Program-made: the position numbers and the translations under genes
Assembly: GCA_024278215.1 (NCBI GenBank)
Contig: JAJRTR010000052.1
Span: 1-64,000, forward strand
Direction: 5' to 3'
From: a bacterium
GTDB taxonomy: Bacteria > UBP15 > UBA6099 > JAJRTR01
Length of the DNA stretch: 64,000 nt
Notes under the pieces: model-generated
Told to the model about the DNA's origin: nothing
Database searches by the model: none
Seen by the model: the letters and a program-made list of their open reading frames with translations, nothing else
Part shown: in pieces, positions 17,167 through 26,306 of the stretch
Numbering within the stretch: position 1 is the stretch's first letter
How the letters are laid out: the number at the start of each line of letters is the position of its first letter

Positions 17167-17441
17167 ATGGTCTTTTGATGGGAATATATCTGTTTGTGCT
17201 GGCCCTTCTCCTGGGCTCGGAACTCATCTCGAAGGTGCCGCCGACACTGCATACGCCGCTGATGTCCGGCGCGAACGCGGTCTCGGGAATCACGATAGTC
17301 GGGGCGCTCTGGGCCGCGCATTCAGGTAGCCCGGCAAGCAATATCCTCGGCTTCCTCGCCGTCGTTATGGCCACGATAAATGTGGTGGGCGGCTTTGCTG
17401 TTACAGACAGGATGCTCAAAATGTTTGGAAGAAAGAGGTAG
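17163..17441 (+). CDS. pntAB: NAD(P) transhydrogenase subunit alpha 2 (PntAB)
   Basis: A 92-residue membrane subunit with three hydrophobic helices. It contains GSELISKVPPTLHTPLMSG, a signature of the PntA membrane domain, and ends VTDRMLKMFGRKR. It overlaps pntAA by four bases (ATGA) and lies 4 bases before pntB, so the three are translated as an operon. The split alpha subunit is common outside enterobacteria. Confidence 0.95.
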   Translation: MNGLLMGIYLFVLALLLGSELISKVPPTLHTPLMSGANAVSGITIVGALWAAHSGSPASNILGFLAVVMATINVVGGFAVTDRMLKMFGRKR

Positions 17442-17445
17442 TCCC

Positions 17446-18873
17446 ATGAAAACGCTGATAACCTTTGCATACCTGGTAGCTGCGATATTCTTCATATACG
17501 GCATTAAGAAACTGTCGTTGGTGCGTACGGCGAGGATCGGCAACGCCTATTCCGCGGCAGGAATGCTGATTGCTGTCGTGGTAACGCTCGTCGATATCGG
17601 CAAAGTGGATTATACATTCATTCTGGCCGGACTGATTGTCGGAAGCGCCATCGGCCTGTATACGGCGATGAAGGTGGAGATGACGGCAATGCCGCAGATG
17701 GTCGCTGTCTTCAACGGGTTCGGCGGCGGCGCCTCGGCGCTCGTTTCGCTCTCGGTTTTCTGGAAATACGTCGTCGACGTGTCGGCTACCGGTGTAGCGG
17801 CGGACATACTCGGCGCGAATACGGCTGTGACGATGGCGCTCGGTATACTGATAGGCGCGGTGACCTTCACCGGCAGTTTCGTAGCGTTCGCCAAATTACA
17901 GGGGTTGATACCGGGGAAACCGATCCTGTTTCCGGGGCGGCACCTGTTGAATCTGTTGTTGCTGCTGGCCGGGATAGCCGCCGGTGTGTATTTCGCTTTC
18001 ATGGCGCCCGCGCCGGGCATATCCACTCTGGCTTTCCTGGCTCTTTTCGTCCTGTCTCTCGCGCTTGGAGTGTTCCTCGTGACCCCGATAGGCGGCGCGG
18101 ACATGCCGGTCGTCATATCACTGCTGAATTCATATTCCGGTATCGCCGCTTCCATGGCCGGGTTTGTGATTGGCAACAACCTGCTGATTATATCCGGCGC
18201 ACTGGTGGGGGCATCCGGGCTGATTCTCACGAATATAATGTGTAAAGCCATGAACAGGTCTCTGGTAAACGTATTGTTCGGCGGGTTCGGGGCGGAAGCT
18301 GAGAAGGATTCGGGAGGCGGTTCATCCGAATATAAAAATGTAAAAGATTACGGCCCTGAAGAAGCGTTTCTGATGTTCGATGCGGCTCAGACCATCGTTA
18401 TCGTCCCCGGCTACGGCCTCGCGGTCGCACAGGCGCAGCACGAGATAAAAGAACTGGCCTCCATCCTTCAGAAACAGGGGAAAGACGTCAAATACGGGAT
18501 TCACCCTGTAGCAGGTCGCATGCCGGGCCACATGAACGTGCTCCTTGCCGAAGCAAATGTGCCTTATGAGCTACTGTACGATATGGAAAGTATAAACCCG
18601 GAATTTCAGAATACGGACCTCGTACTGGTCGTCGGTGCGAACGATGTTGTGAACCCCGCCGCGCAAGACCGGAAGGGCAGCCCCATCTATGGAATGCCGA
18701 TCCTCGAAGTGTTCAAAGCGCAATCAGTGCTCGTGGTCAAAAGAAGCCTCAGTCCGGGTTTCGCGGGAATAAAGAACGAACTTTTTGAAAACGATAACAC
18801 ATTCATGCTTTTCGGAGACGCCAAAAAAGTGTTGAAGGAACTTATCAGCGAAGCCAAAAGCGTAAGCGTGTGA
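17446..18873 (+). CDS. pntB: NAD(P) transhydrogenase subunit beta (PntB)
   Basis: A 475-residue protein. The N-terminal two thirds form about eight or nine membrane helices of the proton channel, with NGFGGGASALVSL and IGGADMPVVISLLNSYSG as family signatures. The C-terminal domain III binds NADP(H), with VPGYGLAVAQAQ, HPVAGRMPGHMNVLLAEA and VGANDVVNPAA. ATG 17446 lies 4 bases after the pntAB stop; the frame is open further upstream but would overlap pntAB. It closes the pnt operon, and a family C fragment (18873-18905) follows. Confidence 0.95.
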   Translation: MKTLITFAYLVAAIFFIYGIKKLSLVRTARIGNAYSAAGMLIAVVVTLVDIGKVDYTFILAGLIVGSAIGLYTAMKVEMTAMPQMVAVFNGFGGGASALVSLSVFWKYVVDVSATGVAADILGANTAVTMALGILIGAVTFTGSFVAFAKLQGLIPGKPILFPGRHLLNLLLLLAGIAAGVYFAFMAPAPGISTLAFLALFVLSLALGVFLVTPIGGADMPVVISLLNSYSGIAASMAGFVIGNNLLIISGALVGASGLILTNIMCKAMNRSLVNVLFGGFGAEAEKDSGGGSSEYKNVKDYGPEEAFLMFDAAQTIVIVPGYGLAVAQAQHEIKELASILQKQGKDVKYGIHPVAGRMPGHMNVLLAEANVPYELLYDMESINPEFQNTDLVLVVGANDVVNPAAQDRKGSPIYGMPILEVFKAQSVLVVKRSLSPGFAGIKNELFENDNTFMLFGDAKKVLKELISEAKSVSV

Positions 18874-18905
18874 GCCGCTTGCAAAAGTCTGTTCTACCGC
18901 ACCAC
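18873..18905. repeat. Repeat family C fragment after pntB
   Basis: GCCGCTTGCAAAAGTCTGTT matches TCGCTTGCAAAACTCTGTTC at 4748. This short fragment begins inside the pntB stop codon. Confidence 0.4.
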
Positions 18906-18942
18906 TCACAGAACCGGTTTACTCCACGCGCTGAACATGTTG

Positions 18943-18948
18943 TATAAT
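18943..18948 (+). promoter_or_regulatory. Candidate -10 box for a leaderless message
   Basis: TATAAT ends 7 bases before the ATG at 18956, and no Shine-Dalgarno site lies between. Transcription would then start at or next to the start codon. The -35 region is weak (TTTACT with 19-base spacing). Confidence 0.4.
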
Positions 18949-18955
18949 TTACAGC

Positions 18956-19978
18956 ATGTCGGCAAACTGCACTCCTGAAATTACTGTCCTGCTTCCCGTT
19001 TTCAACGCGGAAAGCACGCTGGCCGGCGCGATCAATTCTATAACCGGACAGACATTCAGGGGGTTTGAGTTGCTGATAGTAGACGACGGTTCGCAGGATT
19101 CAAGCGCGCGAATCGCTGAACGCGCGGCAGTTGCGGATGAGAGAATAAAGGTCGTTCGCCTGGAGCATGAGGGTCTTGTCTCCGCGCTTAATGTCGGGCT
19201 TGCCGAGTCGCGCGCGCCGCTTGTGGCACGGATGGACGCCGACGACATATCATATCCGCGCCGCCTCGAACTCCAGGCGAAATACCTGCGGGCACATCCT
19301 GAAATCAGTGTTGTCTCATGTCTCGTCGAAACTTTCCCGCCCGACCGGGTCGGCGAGGGTATGATCCTATATGAAAAATGGCTGAATTCACTCGTTGACG
19401 AGAAAGATATAGTTCGTGATATATTTGTGGAATCGCCGTTTGCGCATCCGTCGGTGATGTTCAGAAAAGATAGAACAATAAGCGCGGGCGGCTATCGAAA
19501 CATGGGCTGGCCGGAAGACTACGAACTGTGGTTGAGGCTTTATGCCGGTGGTGCGAAGTTCGGTAAAGTTGCCGGAACATTACTTCGCTGGCGCGACACA
19601 CCGGGGCGGCTGTCTCGCTGCCACAGTATGTATTCAGACGCTGCGTTCAGGATGACGAAACTGCATTATCTGTTGCAGACACATCTGTCTGAGCGCAGGC
19701 GGGTCACCCTGTGGGGAGCGGGCCGCACAGGTCGCTGGTGGTGCCGGGAGCTGCACATAGCCGGTGTAGATGTCGCGCGATTCATTGACGTGGATGCACA
19801 CAAGATCGGGCGCGCGGTCGGCGACATTCCGATTGTCTCGCCCTTTAACATTTACCGCGGAATGGAAGATGATTTCATACTCGGCTGCGTCGGTTCACGC
19901 GGCGCGCGCGACCGGATCAGAGCTTTTCTTATCGACGCCGGTTACGTCGAGTTGCAGGACTTCATCATGATCGCATGA
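18956..19978 (+). CDS. Family 2 glycosyltransferase with C-terminal Rossmann-like domain
   Basis: A 340-residue protein. GT-A nucleotide-sugar motifs are VDDGSQDSS at 42-50 and MDADD at 93-97, with the acceptor-loop WPEDYELW at 185-192. After about residue 245 a second domain starts with VTLWGAGRTGRWWCRELH, a glycine-rich dinucleotide-type loop followed by FIDVD. It resembles the small nucleotide-binding module appended to some GT2 enzymes. It probably transfers a sugar in surface polysaccharide synthesis. No ribosome site is seen; a TATAAT stands 7 bases upstream. Confidence 0.88.
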   Translation: MSANCTPEITVLLPVFNAESTLAGAINSITGQTFRGFELLIVDDGSQDSSARIAERAAVADERIKVVRLEHEGLVSALNVGLAESRAPLVARMDADDISYPRRLELQAKYLRAHPEISVVSCLVETFPPDRVGEGMILYEKWLNSLVDEKDIVRDIFVESPFAHPSVMFRKDRTISAGGYRNMGWPEDYELWLRLYAGGAKFGKVAGTLLRWRDTPGRLSRCHSMYSDAAFRMTKLHYLLQTHLSERRRVTLWGAGRTGRWWCRELHIAGVDVARFIDVDAHKIGRAVGDIPIVSPFNIYRGMEDDFILGCVGSRGARDRIRAFLIDAGYVELQDFIMIA

Positions 19979-20027
19979 CACACATAATTGGTACGATCCT
20001 GTGTTCCGGATATAATGAACATAGCAT

Positions 20028-20210
20028 CTTGTGCGTTTTTCCATATATTGTGAGACTTTTGGGAACATGACTGAAATTTGACTTTTAATTCCGGATCGTC
20101 CCCATAAATTCTACTACTGTCACGTCAGGCTTGTAACGTCGTTTTTACGCTACCCCATCTTACATCTTTTCTTTGTTGACATGGTACTACCCCTTATAAA
20201 AACGCACAGG
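20028..20210. mobile_element. MITE-like repeat family A (copy A2, both ends)
   Basis: A 183-base element with terminal inverted repeats CTTGTGCGTTTTT and (reverse) CCTGTGCGTTTTT. Interior blocks CATGACTGAAATTTGACTTT, TCTACTACTGTCACGTCAGG and TTACATCTTTTCTTTGTTGA are shared with A1, A3 and A4. There is no reading frame of note. It makes up nearly half of the 397-base gap before the HDOD gene. Confidence 0.8.
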
Positions 20211-20375
20211 TTCAATTTATATTTGAACATCCGGAACCAAAAAGCCCTTTCGATGTATATGTAATAGTAAGGGAAGTGACAGAGCGGAAGCAGCTTCAAA
20301 GCTGAGTTTGACATTATGCGACCTGCTCGGATATGATTATAGCTTTCGGATGAAAGCACTCTGGTATTATTGATT

Positions 20376-21239
20376 ATGGATAAAAAAACAAAGTTCAAAA
20401 TCGAACAGAATGTTAAGGACCTGCCGACACTGCCTGCGGTGGCGACGAAGATATTCGAGGTCACAAACGACCCGGAAGCATCCGTTGACGACCTGAAAGA
20501 TATTATCGCGATGGACCAGGTTGTGGCGGGCCGGATACTGCGCGCGGTGAACTCCGCGTATTACGGCTATCCGAGGCAGATAAACACACTGTCGCAGGCG
20601 ATAGTGATACTTGGGTTCAACAATGTGCGCAGCCTTGCGCTCTCAGTGTCGATAATGGAGATGTTCTCGGGGCGCGAAGGCGGTTTTGATTTCTCGCAGC
20701 TATGGATACATGCTGTCGGCACAGCATTTTGCGCGCGGGCGCTCGCCAGATTATTCAACCCGAAATCGGTAGAGCAATATTTCGTCGCCGGGCTTCTCCA
20801 CGATATTGGTCTTGTTGCAATGAACCGGTGTTTCCCCGAAAAATTCGCCGAGTGCCTGAGCAGCGTCGGCAAAGACGGCAGGCCACTTTACATACATGAA
20901 AGAGAAACCTTCGAGTTCAATCATGCCGACGTGGGTTGCGTTATGGCAAACACCTGGCTGCTCCCTCAGAATCTTACCGACACAATCACGTTCCACCATG
21001 AGCCGCAGAAGGCCGAAGACAACCGTAATATCGTATATGCGGTGCATGTTGCGGACATCCTGTGCAAGGTTAATAATTTCGGTGACTTCGGCGACAACGA
21101 ATCCTTTGACTACAGCACAATCTATGAAAAAGCCGCTGATATGTACCACATAGGCCCGGACGGGCCGAAAGAGGAAGTCCTCAAAGAGGTCGAAGCCGAC
21201 ATAGAAGAAGCAAGCGGTTTCATCAATATCTTTTCCTGA
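20376..21239 (+). CDS. HDOD-domain signalling protein
   Basis: A 287-residue single-domain protein. The HDOD signatures are LPTLPAVATKIFEV at the N-terminus, AGRILRAVNSAYYG and AIVILGFNNVRSLALS. It keeps the LLHDIGL HD motif in the HD-like half and FEFNHADVGCVMANTWLLP. HDOD proteins usually act in signalling networks tied to chemotaxis, secretion or c-di-GMP, mostly without known enzyme activity. ATG 20376 has no Shine-Dalgarno site, but TATTAT (20365-20370) is only 5 bases upstream, consistent with a leaderless or very short leader. Confidence 0.88.
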   Translation: MDKKTKFKIEQNVKDLPTLPAVATKIFEVTNDPEASVDDLKDIIAMDQVVAGRILRAVNSAYYGYPRQINTLSQAIVILGFNNVRSLALSVSIMEMFSGREGGFDFSQLWIHAVGTAFCARALARLFNPKSVEQYFVAGLLHDIGLVAMNRCFPEKFAECLSSVGKDGRPLYIHERETFEFNHADVGCVMANTWLLPQNLTDTITFHHEPQKAEDNRNIVYAVHVADILCKVNNFGDFGDNESFDYSTIYEKAADMYHIGPDGPKEEVLKEVEADIEEASGFINIFS

Positions 21240-21418
21240 TCCGAATAATCAACCCGTGTCCGAACGACCGGTCTCCCTCACGCGTCGAGCCTGCGCCCGG
21301 AGGCTGTGAAGCCGGTGAAGATATATTTCATACCCGTTTCAGGCAATCCGGACGCGCGGTATGGATAATATTCGGGTTCACCTGTATAATATTGCCTTAT
21401 TTGAACAGCAGCAAAACG

Positions 21419-22627
21419 ATGATATCGCAATATACTGAAATGAGAGTTCAAAGGCTGAAGGGAGAGCACCGGCGTCTGTTCGGAGATTCCGAATCCGAAC
21501 AGTGCGTTGTGATTGCTCCTTTCAGAATATGCCCTCTCGGTGCACATGTGGATCACCAGTTGGGTCTTGTTTCCGGTATCGCGATCGAGAATTCCATAAT
21601 AATGGTTTTTACGCCGAATCCGGGCGGAAATATAAATCTGTTCAGCGCGAACTTCCCCGACTCGAAATCATTTCCGATAAACGCGGAACATAAGAGAGTG
21701 TTCAACTGGAGCGATTATGCGAGGGGCGCTGTGATGGCGCTGTCGAGAAAGTTCGCGCTTAAGACCGGTATCGACGCGGTGCTCGAGGGGGATATCCCTA
21801 TCGGCGGTCTTAGCTCATCGGCGGCGGTCGGCGTGGCATATCTTCTCGCGCTTCAGTCGGTGAACGGCATCCAGTCGACAAATGATGAGAATGTCGAACT
21901 TGACAGGATTATTGAAAATGATTTTATCGGTCTCAATAACGGTATACTTGATCAGTCGGTAATACTGTTGTCGGAAAGAAACAGGCTTCTTTACCTTGAC
22001 TGTATGCAGGGAACATTCGAGACAATCGAACCGGGCGCGGAGATGCCGCCCTATGAGGTGACTGTCGTCTTCTCGGGTGTCACAAAAAAGCTGATGGACA
22101 CAGACTACAACAACCGCGTGAAGGAATGTGAAGCGGCCGCCGGGCGGCTGATGGAGTTGTCCGGCGCGGCGTGGCCGGCAGGCGAAACACTTAAATTGGG
22201 ACATGTCGATTATGATGTGTTTGAAAACTTCAAGGATTCTCTCGAACCGGTGTCGAGGAAAAGGGCGGAGCATTTCTATTCGGAATGTCGAAGGGTGGCG
22301 GATGGTGTGGAAGCGTGGAGAGAGGGCAACATTGAAAAGATCGGCGCGCTGATGCGCGAGTCGGGAGAAAGTTCGATAATGAATTACGAGTGTGGTTGTC
22401 CGCCGATGATAACGCTCGCGGAAATCATGAATGAAACACCCGGCATACACGGAGCGCGTTTCTCGGGCGCGGGATTCAGGGGTTGCTGCATCGCTTTTTC
22501 CGACCCTGCGCGGCGCGCGGAAATTTCGGAGCGGATCTCCGCGGATTATCCGGCGCGGCATCCTGAATTCGCGGATTCTTTCAGTGTCAATTTCTGCACA
22601 CCGGGAGATGGAGCGGGGGTACTGTGA
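21419..22627 (+). CDS. GHMP kinase, galacturonokinase/galactokinase-like
   Basis: A 402-residue sugar-1-kinase of the GHMP superfamily. Substrate loop APFRICPLGAHVDHQLG at 33-49, ATP loop GLSSSAAVG at 130-138, catalytic Asp in GILDQS (about D178), and the C-terminal motif GARFSGAGFRGCC. PLGAHVDHQ instead of the galactokinase GEHTDYN is a feature of plant-type galacturonokinases, so a uronic acid or related sugar is a better guess than galactose. Its stop overlaps the GTG of the nucleotidyltransferase, which would activate the sugar-1-phosphate made here. TATAAT at 21385-21390 argues for ATG 21419 over the upstream TTG. Confidence 0.85.
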   Translation: MISQYTEMRVQRLKGEHRRLFGDSESEQCVVIAPFRICPLGAHVDHQLGLVSGIAIENSIIMVFTPNPGGNINLFSANFPDSKSFPINAEHKRVFNWSDYARGAVMALSRKFALKTGIDAVLEGDIPIGGLSSSAAVGVAYLLALQSVNGIQSTNDENVELDRIIENDFIGLNNGILDQSVILLSERNRLLYLDCMQGTFETIEPGAEMPPYEVTVVFSGVTKKLMDTDYNNRVKECEAAAGRLMELSGAAWPAGETLKLGHVDYDVFENFKDSLEPVSRKRAEHFYSECRRVADGVEAWREGNIEKIGALMRESGESSIMNYECGCPPMITLAEIMNETPGIHGARFSGAGFRGCCIAFSDPARRAEISERISADYPARHPEFADSFSVNFCTPGDGAGVL

Positions 22628-23397
22628 GAGCGCTTATTCTCGCCGCGGGTTTCGGCACACGCATGGGCGAACTTTCCATAACAACAGCGAAACCGCTTTT
22701 GCCTGTCGCCGATAAGCCCATCGCCGAGCATCTCGCCGACGATCTGTTCGCTACCGGTAGAATCTCGGACCTCACGGTGATCACCAACGAATATTACAAT
22801 GAACAGTTCGTCGCATGGGAGAAACGATACGGGCGCGGGTTGCGATTGATAAATGACGGTGTGCTTTCCAATGAAACGCGGCTCGGCGCCATTGCCGACA
22901 TCAGGTATACAACTGATATTATCGGAACCGGCGAAGCCCTGTTTATTATGGCCGGAGATAATCTTTTTGAATTCGATTTTTCCGAAATTATTGATTTTTA
23001 TTTGGAAAAGAAAACAGATGTCGTCGCCGCATACAGGCAGACGGACCCCGTGAGATTGAGAAAGACGGGCGTCGCGAAACTCGACGCCGATAACCGTATC
23101 GTAATGTTCCAGGAGAAACCGCGGGAACCGGCGGGCGAGTACGCCGTACCCTGCATATATATCCTTACTCCCGGCAGCCTGGCGCTGATCAGTGACTATA
23201 TAGATCACGGCGAAAACACCGACGCGCCCGGGCACTTCATAAAATGGCTGTCGTCGCGGAAACCGGTTTATGCGTTTATCTTCGATACATCCATCCATTG
23301 TGTCGGCGACATCGAATCTTACGAACAAACATGCCGGGCGCTCGGCAAACATAAGCAATATGAGAATATAATTGATGAAAGAAGAAAAAATATATAA
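22624..23397 (+). CDS. Sugar-1-phosphate nucleotidyltransferase
   Basis: A 257-residue protein starting with GTG that overlaps the GHMP kinase stop by four bases (GTGA). The nucleotide-binding motif LILAAGFGTRM lies at 4-14, then KPLLPVADKP, SNETRLGAIADI and the metal-site AGDNLF. FQEKPREPAGEYAVPCIYIL is typical of glucose-1-phosphate thymidylyltransferase-like enzymes. It lacks the left-handed helix domain of GlmU. Together with the kinase it forms a two-step route from free sugar to NDP-sugar, probably feeding glycan synthesis. Base and sugar specificity cannot be read from the sequence. Confidence 0.87.
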   Translation: MRALILAAGFGTRMGELSITTAKPLLPVADKPIAEHLADDLFATGRISDLTVITNEYYNEQFVAWEKRYGRGLRLINDGVLSNETRLGAIADIRYTTDIIGTGEALFIMAGDNLFEFDFSEIIDFYLEKKTDVVAAYRQTDPVRLRKTGVAKLDADNRIVMFQEKPREPAGEYAVPCIYILTPGSLALISDYIDHGENTDAPGHFIKWLSSRKPVYAFIFDTSIHCVGDIESYEQTCRALGKHKQYENIIDERRKNI

Positions 23398-23440
23398 ACT
23401 TATCGTCAATAGAGGTACATGTTGAAAGGAGACGGATTGT

Positions 23441-25171
23441 ATGGGTAAGGTAAAGGTATCAGCAAGTGAAGCACTCGTCGAGACGATGGTGGCTGAAGGT
23501 GTGAAGAATGTATTCGGGATAGTGGGGTCGGCATATATGGATGCGCTGGACCTTTTCCCGGATGCCGGCATCCGGTTCATCTCTGTAGCACACGAACAGG
23601 CGGCCTGCCATGCGGCGGACGGGCTCGCAAGGGTGACGGGCAGGCCCCAGGTCTGCATCGCTCAGAACGGACCCGGCGCGGCGAATTTCGTTTCAGCACT
23701 CACGGCGGCTTTCTGGGCGCATTCGCCTGTCGTCGCCATTACGCCGGAGACAGGCTCCATGGGGATCGGCACGGGCGGATTCCAGGAACTCGACCAGATG
23801 CCGATGTTCGAGCGCAGCATCAAATACGGTGTGCGTGTCAGCAGTCCGCAGCGAATGGCCGAACTGGCAAGACGCTGTTTCTATATGGCAAAGGCCGAAT
23901 GCGGCCCTACACAATTGAATATCCCTAGAGATAACTTCTACGGCATCTGCCACGACGAAATCTATCCGACGCTCGACATCTCGAGAGGCAGCGGTACACG
24001 TGTACAACTCGAAGAGGCGGCGAAACTGCTCGCGGCGGCGAAATATCCGGTTATACTCGCCGGCGGCGGCGTCTCACAGGGCGACGCGCTCGCCGAAACC
24101 AGAGCGCTCGCGGAATATCTCACAGCGCCGGTCTGCAACAGCTATCTGCACAACGATTCTTTCCCGCAATCGCATGAATTGTGTTGCGGCCCCATCGGCT
24201 ACTGCGGCTCCAAGGCTGCCATGCGGACAATCGCCAAGGCCGACGTTGTGCTCGCTCTGGGCAGCCGGCTCGGCCCCTTCGGCACTCTCCCGCAGTACGA
24301 CATCGAATACTGGCCCGAAAACGCAAAAGTTATACAGGTCGATATCGATCACAAAGTTCTGGGGCTCAGCAAAAGAGTCGCACTCGGCATCCTCGCCGAC
24401 GCGAAAGAATTCGCCCGCGAAGTCCTCTCGGCTGTCAAAGCGGTGGACGCAGACCGGGCTGTCGACAAAAAGAGACTTCAGGACGTTAAAAAAGAAAATG
24501 ACACGTGGGCGAAAGAACTTAAAAAATGGTCTTCATCCACAGCCAAACTGATGCATCCGCGCAGGTTCCTCATGGAACTCGCGCAAGCGATCCCCGAAGG
24601 CTCGATCGTCGCCACCGACATAGGCAACAACTCCTCGATGTGCAACAGTTACCTCACATTTACCGATGTCAAGCAGCACATATCGGCGCTAAGCTGGGGC
24701 AACTGCGGTTTCGCTTACGGCGCGGCGATGGGCTCGAAAATAGGATGCCCCGACAAAGCGGTATTCGCTCTCCAGGGCGACGGCGCGTGGGGCATCAGCG
24801 GCCTGTCGGAAGTCATGACGGCCACGCGCGAAAATATCCCCGTAATCGCTGTTATTTTCAATAACTTCGAATGGGGCGCGGAAAAGAAGAACCAGATTGA
24901 CTTCTACAACGACAGATTTGTCGGCACCAACCTCAGGGAGAATCCGAACTATGCGCAACTCGCGAAAGACATGGGCGCAAACGGTTACAGGGTCGAAGAC
25001 TACAAAGATGTGCAGGATGTTGTCGCAGACGCGGTCAAGTCGGGCAAACCCTGTGTCATCGAGGCGATCATAAAGGGCGGAAAGACAGTTCTCGCGGAAC
25101 CATTCCGCCGCGACGCGCTCAAGAAACCCGAGAGGCTGATGAAAAAGTACAAACATCTTTCTGTTAAATAG
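23441..25171 (+). CDS. xsc: Sulfoacetaldehyde acetyltransferase (ThDP enzyme)
   Basis: Converts sulfoacetaldehyde plus phosphate to acetyl phosphate and sulfite, the desulfonating step of taurine, isethionate and sulfoacetate breakdown. The 576-residue product has the acetolactate-synthase-like fold with catalytic Glu in VAHEQAACHAADG (E52), the Xsc-like GIVGSAYMDALDLFPDAGIR, GSMGIGTGGFQE and GPTQLNIPRDNFYG, and the ThDP motif GDGAWGISGLSEV. GAAAGGAG precedes the ATG. A terminator follows at 25214. A TauE/SafE-type exporter is encoded nearby on the other strand (26307-27053). No taurine dehydrogenase, aminotransferase or phosphotransacetylase is adjacent. Confidence 0.88.
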   Translation: MGKVKVSASEALVETMVAEGVKNVFGIVGSAYMDALDLFPDAGIRFISVAHEQAACHAADGLARVTGRPQVCIAQNGPGAANFVSALTAAFWAHSPVVAITPETGSMGIGTGGFQELDQMPMFERSIKYGVRVSSPQRMAELARRCFYMAKAECGPTQLNIPRDNFYGICHDEIYPTLDISRGSGTRVQLEEAAKLLAAAKYPVILAGGGVSQGDALAETRALAEYLTAPVCNSYLHNDSFPQSHELCCGPIGYCGSKAAMRTIAKADVVLALGSRLGPFGTLPQYDIEYWPENAKVIQVDIDHKVLGLSKRVALGILADAKEFAREVLSAVKAVDADRAVDKKRLQDVKKENDTWAKELKKWSSSTAKLMHPRRFLMELAQAIPEGSIVATDIGNNSSMCNSYLTFTDVKQHISALSWGNCGFAYGAAMGSKIGCPDKAVFALQGDGAWGISGLSEVMTATRENIPVIAVIFNNFEWGAEKKNQIDFYNDRFVGTNLRENPNYAQLAKDMGANGYRVEDYKDVQDVVADAVKSGKPCVIEAIIKGGKTVLAEPFRRDALKKPERLMKKYKHLSVK

Positions 25172-25213
25172 CCGGAAGCTGCCGGACGCGGTAACTCAAC
25201 ATGTTTCAATAAT

Positions 25214-25239
25214 AAAAGGCTCCCGACCGGGGGCTTTTT
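25214..25239 (+). terminator. Rho-independent terminator after xsc
   Basis: AAAAGGCTCCC-GACC-GGGGGCTTTTT forms an 11-pair stem with two G-U pairs and ends in T5. It lies 43 bases after the xsc stop. Confidence 0.85.
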
Positions 25240-25267
25240 ATGTATTATGCACCTGGTAGTTAACCCT

Positions 25268-25357
25268 AATACCGTTTACTTTAGCAACAATGATGCGTAA
25301 AAAAGCCTGCATTTATCGCGAATATTGATACCCATACCCTCTTAAGCAAACGGTATT
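25268..25357. mobile_element. MITE-like repeat family B (copy B2)
   Basis: A 90-base element with termini AATACCGTTTACTTTAGC and (reverse) AATACCGTTTGCTTAAGA. The interior matches B1 (3381-3469). A family E palindrome follows at 25366, the same order as at B1. Confidence 0.75.
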
Positions 25358-25365
25358 GATCTTAA

Positions 25366-25388
25366 CCCGCATATTTCACCAATGCGGG
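25366..25388. repeat. REP-like palindrome family E (copy E2)
   Basis: A 23-base imperfect palindrome with arms CCCGCAT and ATGCGGG around ATTTCACCA. It is identical to 61177-61199 and, inverted, to 35842-35864. It sits 11 bases beyond the AMP nucleosidase stop. Confidence 0.75.
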
Positions 25389-25399
25389 CCAAATACGGG

Positions 25400-26215
25400 T
25401 TATTCGCCTTTCCTGTCGTCGGGCATCGAGTATGTGCCGGGATCAAGGTGTGCGATGCGCATGGCTTTGATCACGTCCATACCGAGTTCTATGTGAGTGC
25501 TGGTATATTGATCGAAGAGACTGCGCGCGCTTTCCTTAGTTTTTATCCCGCCCTGGCGCAACGGCATATCAGAGATCAGCATGAGCGCGCCGACGGGTAC
25601 ACGGCGCGCATATCCCACAGTGAAGAGCGTCGCACATTCCATGTCGATGGCCTGGCAGCGTTCTTTTTTAAGATTCAACACAAAATCGTTGTCGAATTCC
25701 CAGAACCGCAGGTTCGTTGTGTGGATGACGCCCGAGTGGTAAACAACGCCGCACTCCTCGAGTTTGGAAACGACGAATCTCTGGATGTCGAACGAGCTCA
25801 GCGATGGAACCTGCGGCGGCATGTAGTGAGACGAAGTGCCCTCGTCCCTGACGGCGGCAATGGGATTGAAGTAGTGTCCCTTCTCATAGCCTTTTGAGAG
25901 TCCTCCGCATAGGCCCAGCATGAGCACGACACGTGGCGCCAGGTATGAGAGCAGGTCGATGATGAGCGCGGCCATGGGCGACCCGATGCCGAAGTCTATG
26001 ATGCTGATGTTTTCCTCGGGCCAGTGCGCGGAACGCATCGTGGTCCCTTTTTTCATCTCATGACCGCTCATTTCAGCAAAGTCGTCGATATACGCGCCGA
26101 AATTAGTTAGCAGGATGTAGGGTCTGAACTCGGTGGCGGTGCTGCCTGTGTATCTTTCCAGTGCGCTCAGCGCTATCGCTCTTCTATCCTGTTTTCCGTC
26201 TATCGATTTCGACAT
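25400..26215 (-). CDS. amn: AMP nucleosidase (short form)
   Basis: Hydrolyses AMP to adenine and ribose 5-phosphate. The 271-residue product belongs to the nucleoside phosphorylase/nucleosidase superfamily, with FGIGSPMAALIIDLL, VLMLGLCGGL and the base/ribose-binding AIDMECATLFTVGY, as in the short AMP nucleosidases of Bacteroidetes-like bacteria. It lacks the extra N-terminal regulatory domain of the E. coli enzyme. GGAGG lies before ATG 26215. Other nucleosidases of the fold cannot be fully excluded. Confidence 0.85.
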   Translation of the reverse strand: MSKSIDGKQDRRAIALSALERYTGSTATEFRPYILLTNFGAYIDDFAEMSGHEMKKGTTMRSAHWPEENISIIDFGIGSPMAALIIDLLSYLAPRVVLMLGLCGGLSKGYEKGHYFNPIAAVRDEGTSSHYMPPQVPSLSSFDIQRFVVSKLEECGVVYHSGVIHTTNLRFWEFDNDFVLNLKKERCQAIDMECATLFTVGYARRVPVGALMLISDMPLRQGGIKTKESARSLFDQYTSTHIELGMDVIKAMRIAHLDPGTYSMPDDRKGE

Positions 26216-26306
26216 CGCTTATGTACCTCCGGTGCATTTCCTCTTTTTGGTATTATTACAGCACGATAATGTGAACGAACAAAAATGTCCACACCACCGG
26301 CCTCAA

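Noticed and set aside
22546-23658. 370-codon minus-strand open frame
   Set aside because: Antisense to the nucleotidyltransferase and the xsc start, spanning both; composition is that of a shadow.
25268-25388. CRISPR array or integration site suggested by repeated palindromes
   Set aside because: Repeats are dispersed singly over the whole window, not regularly spaced, and no cas or integrase gene is present.
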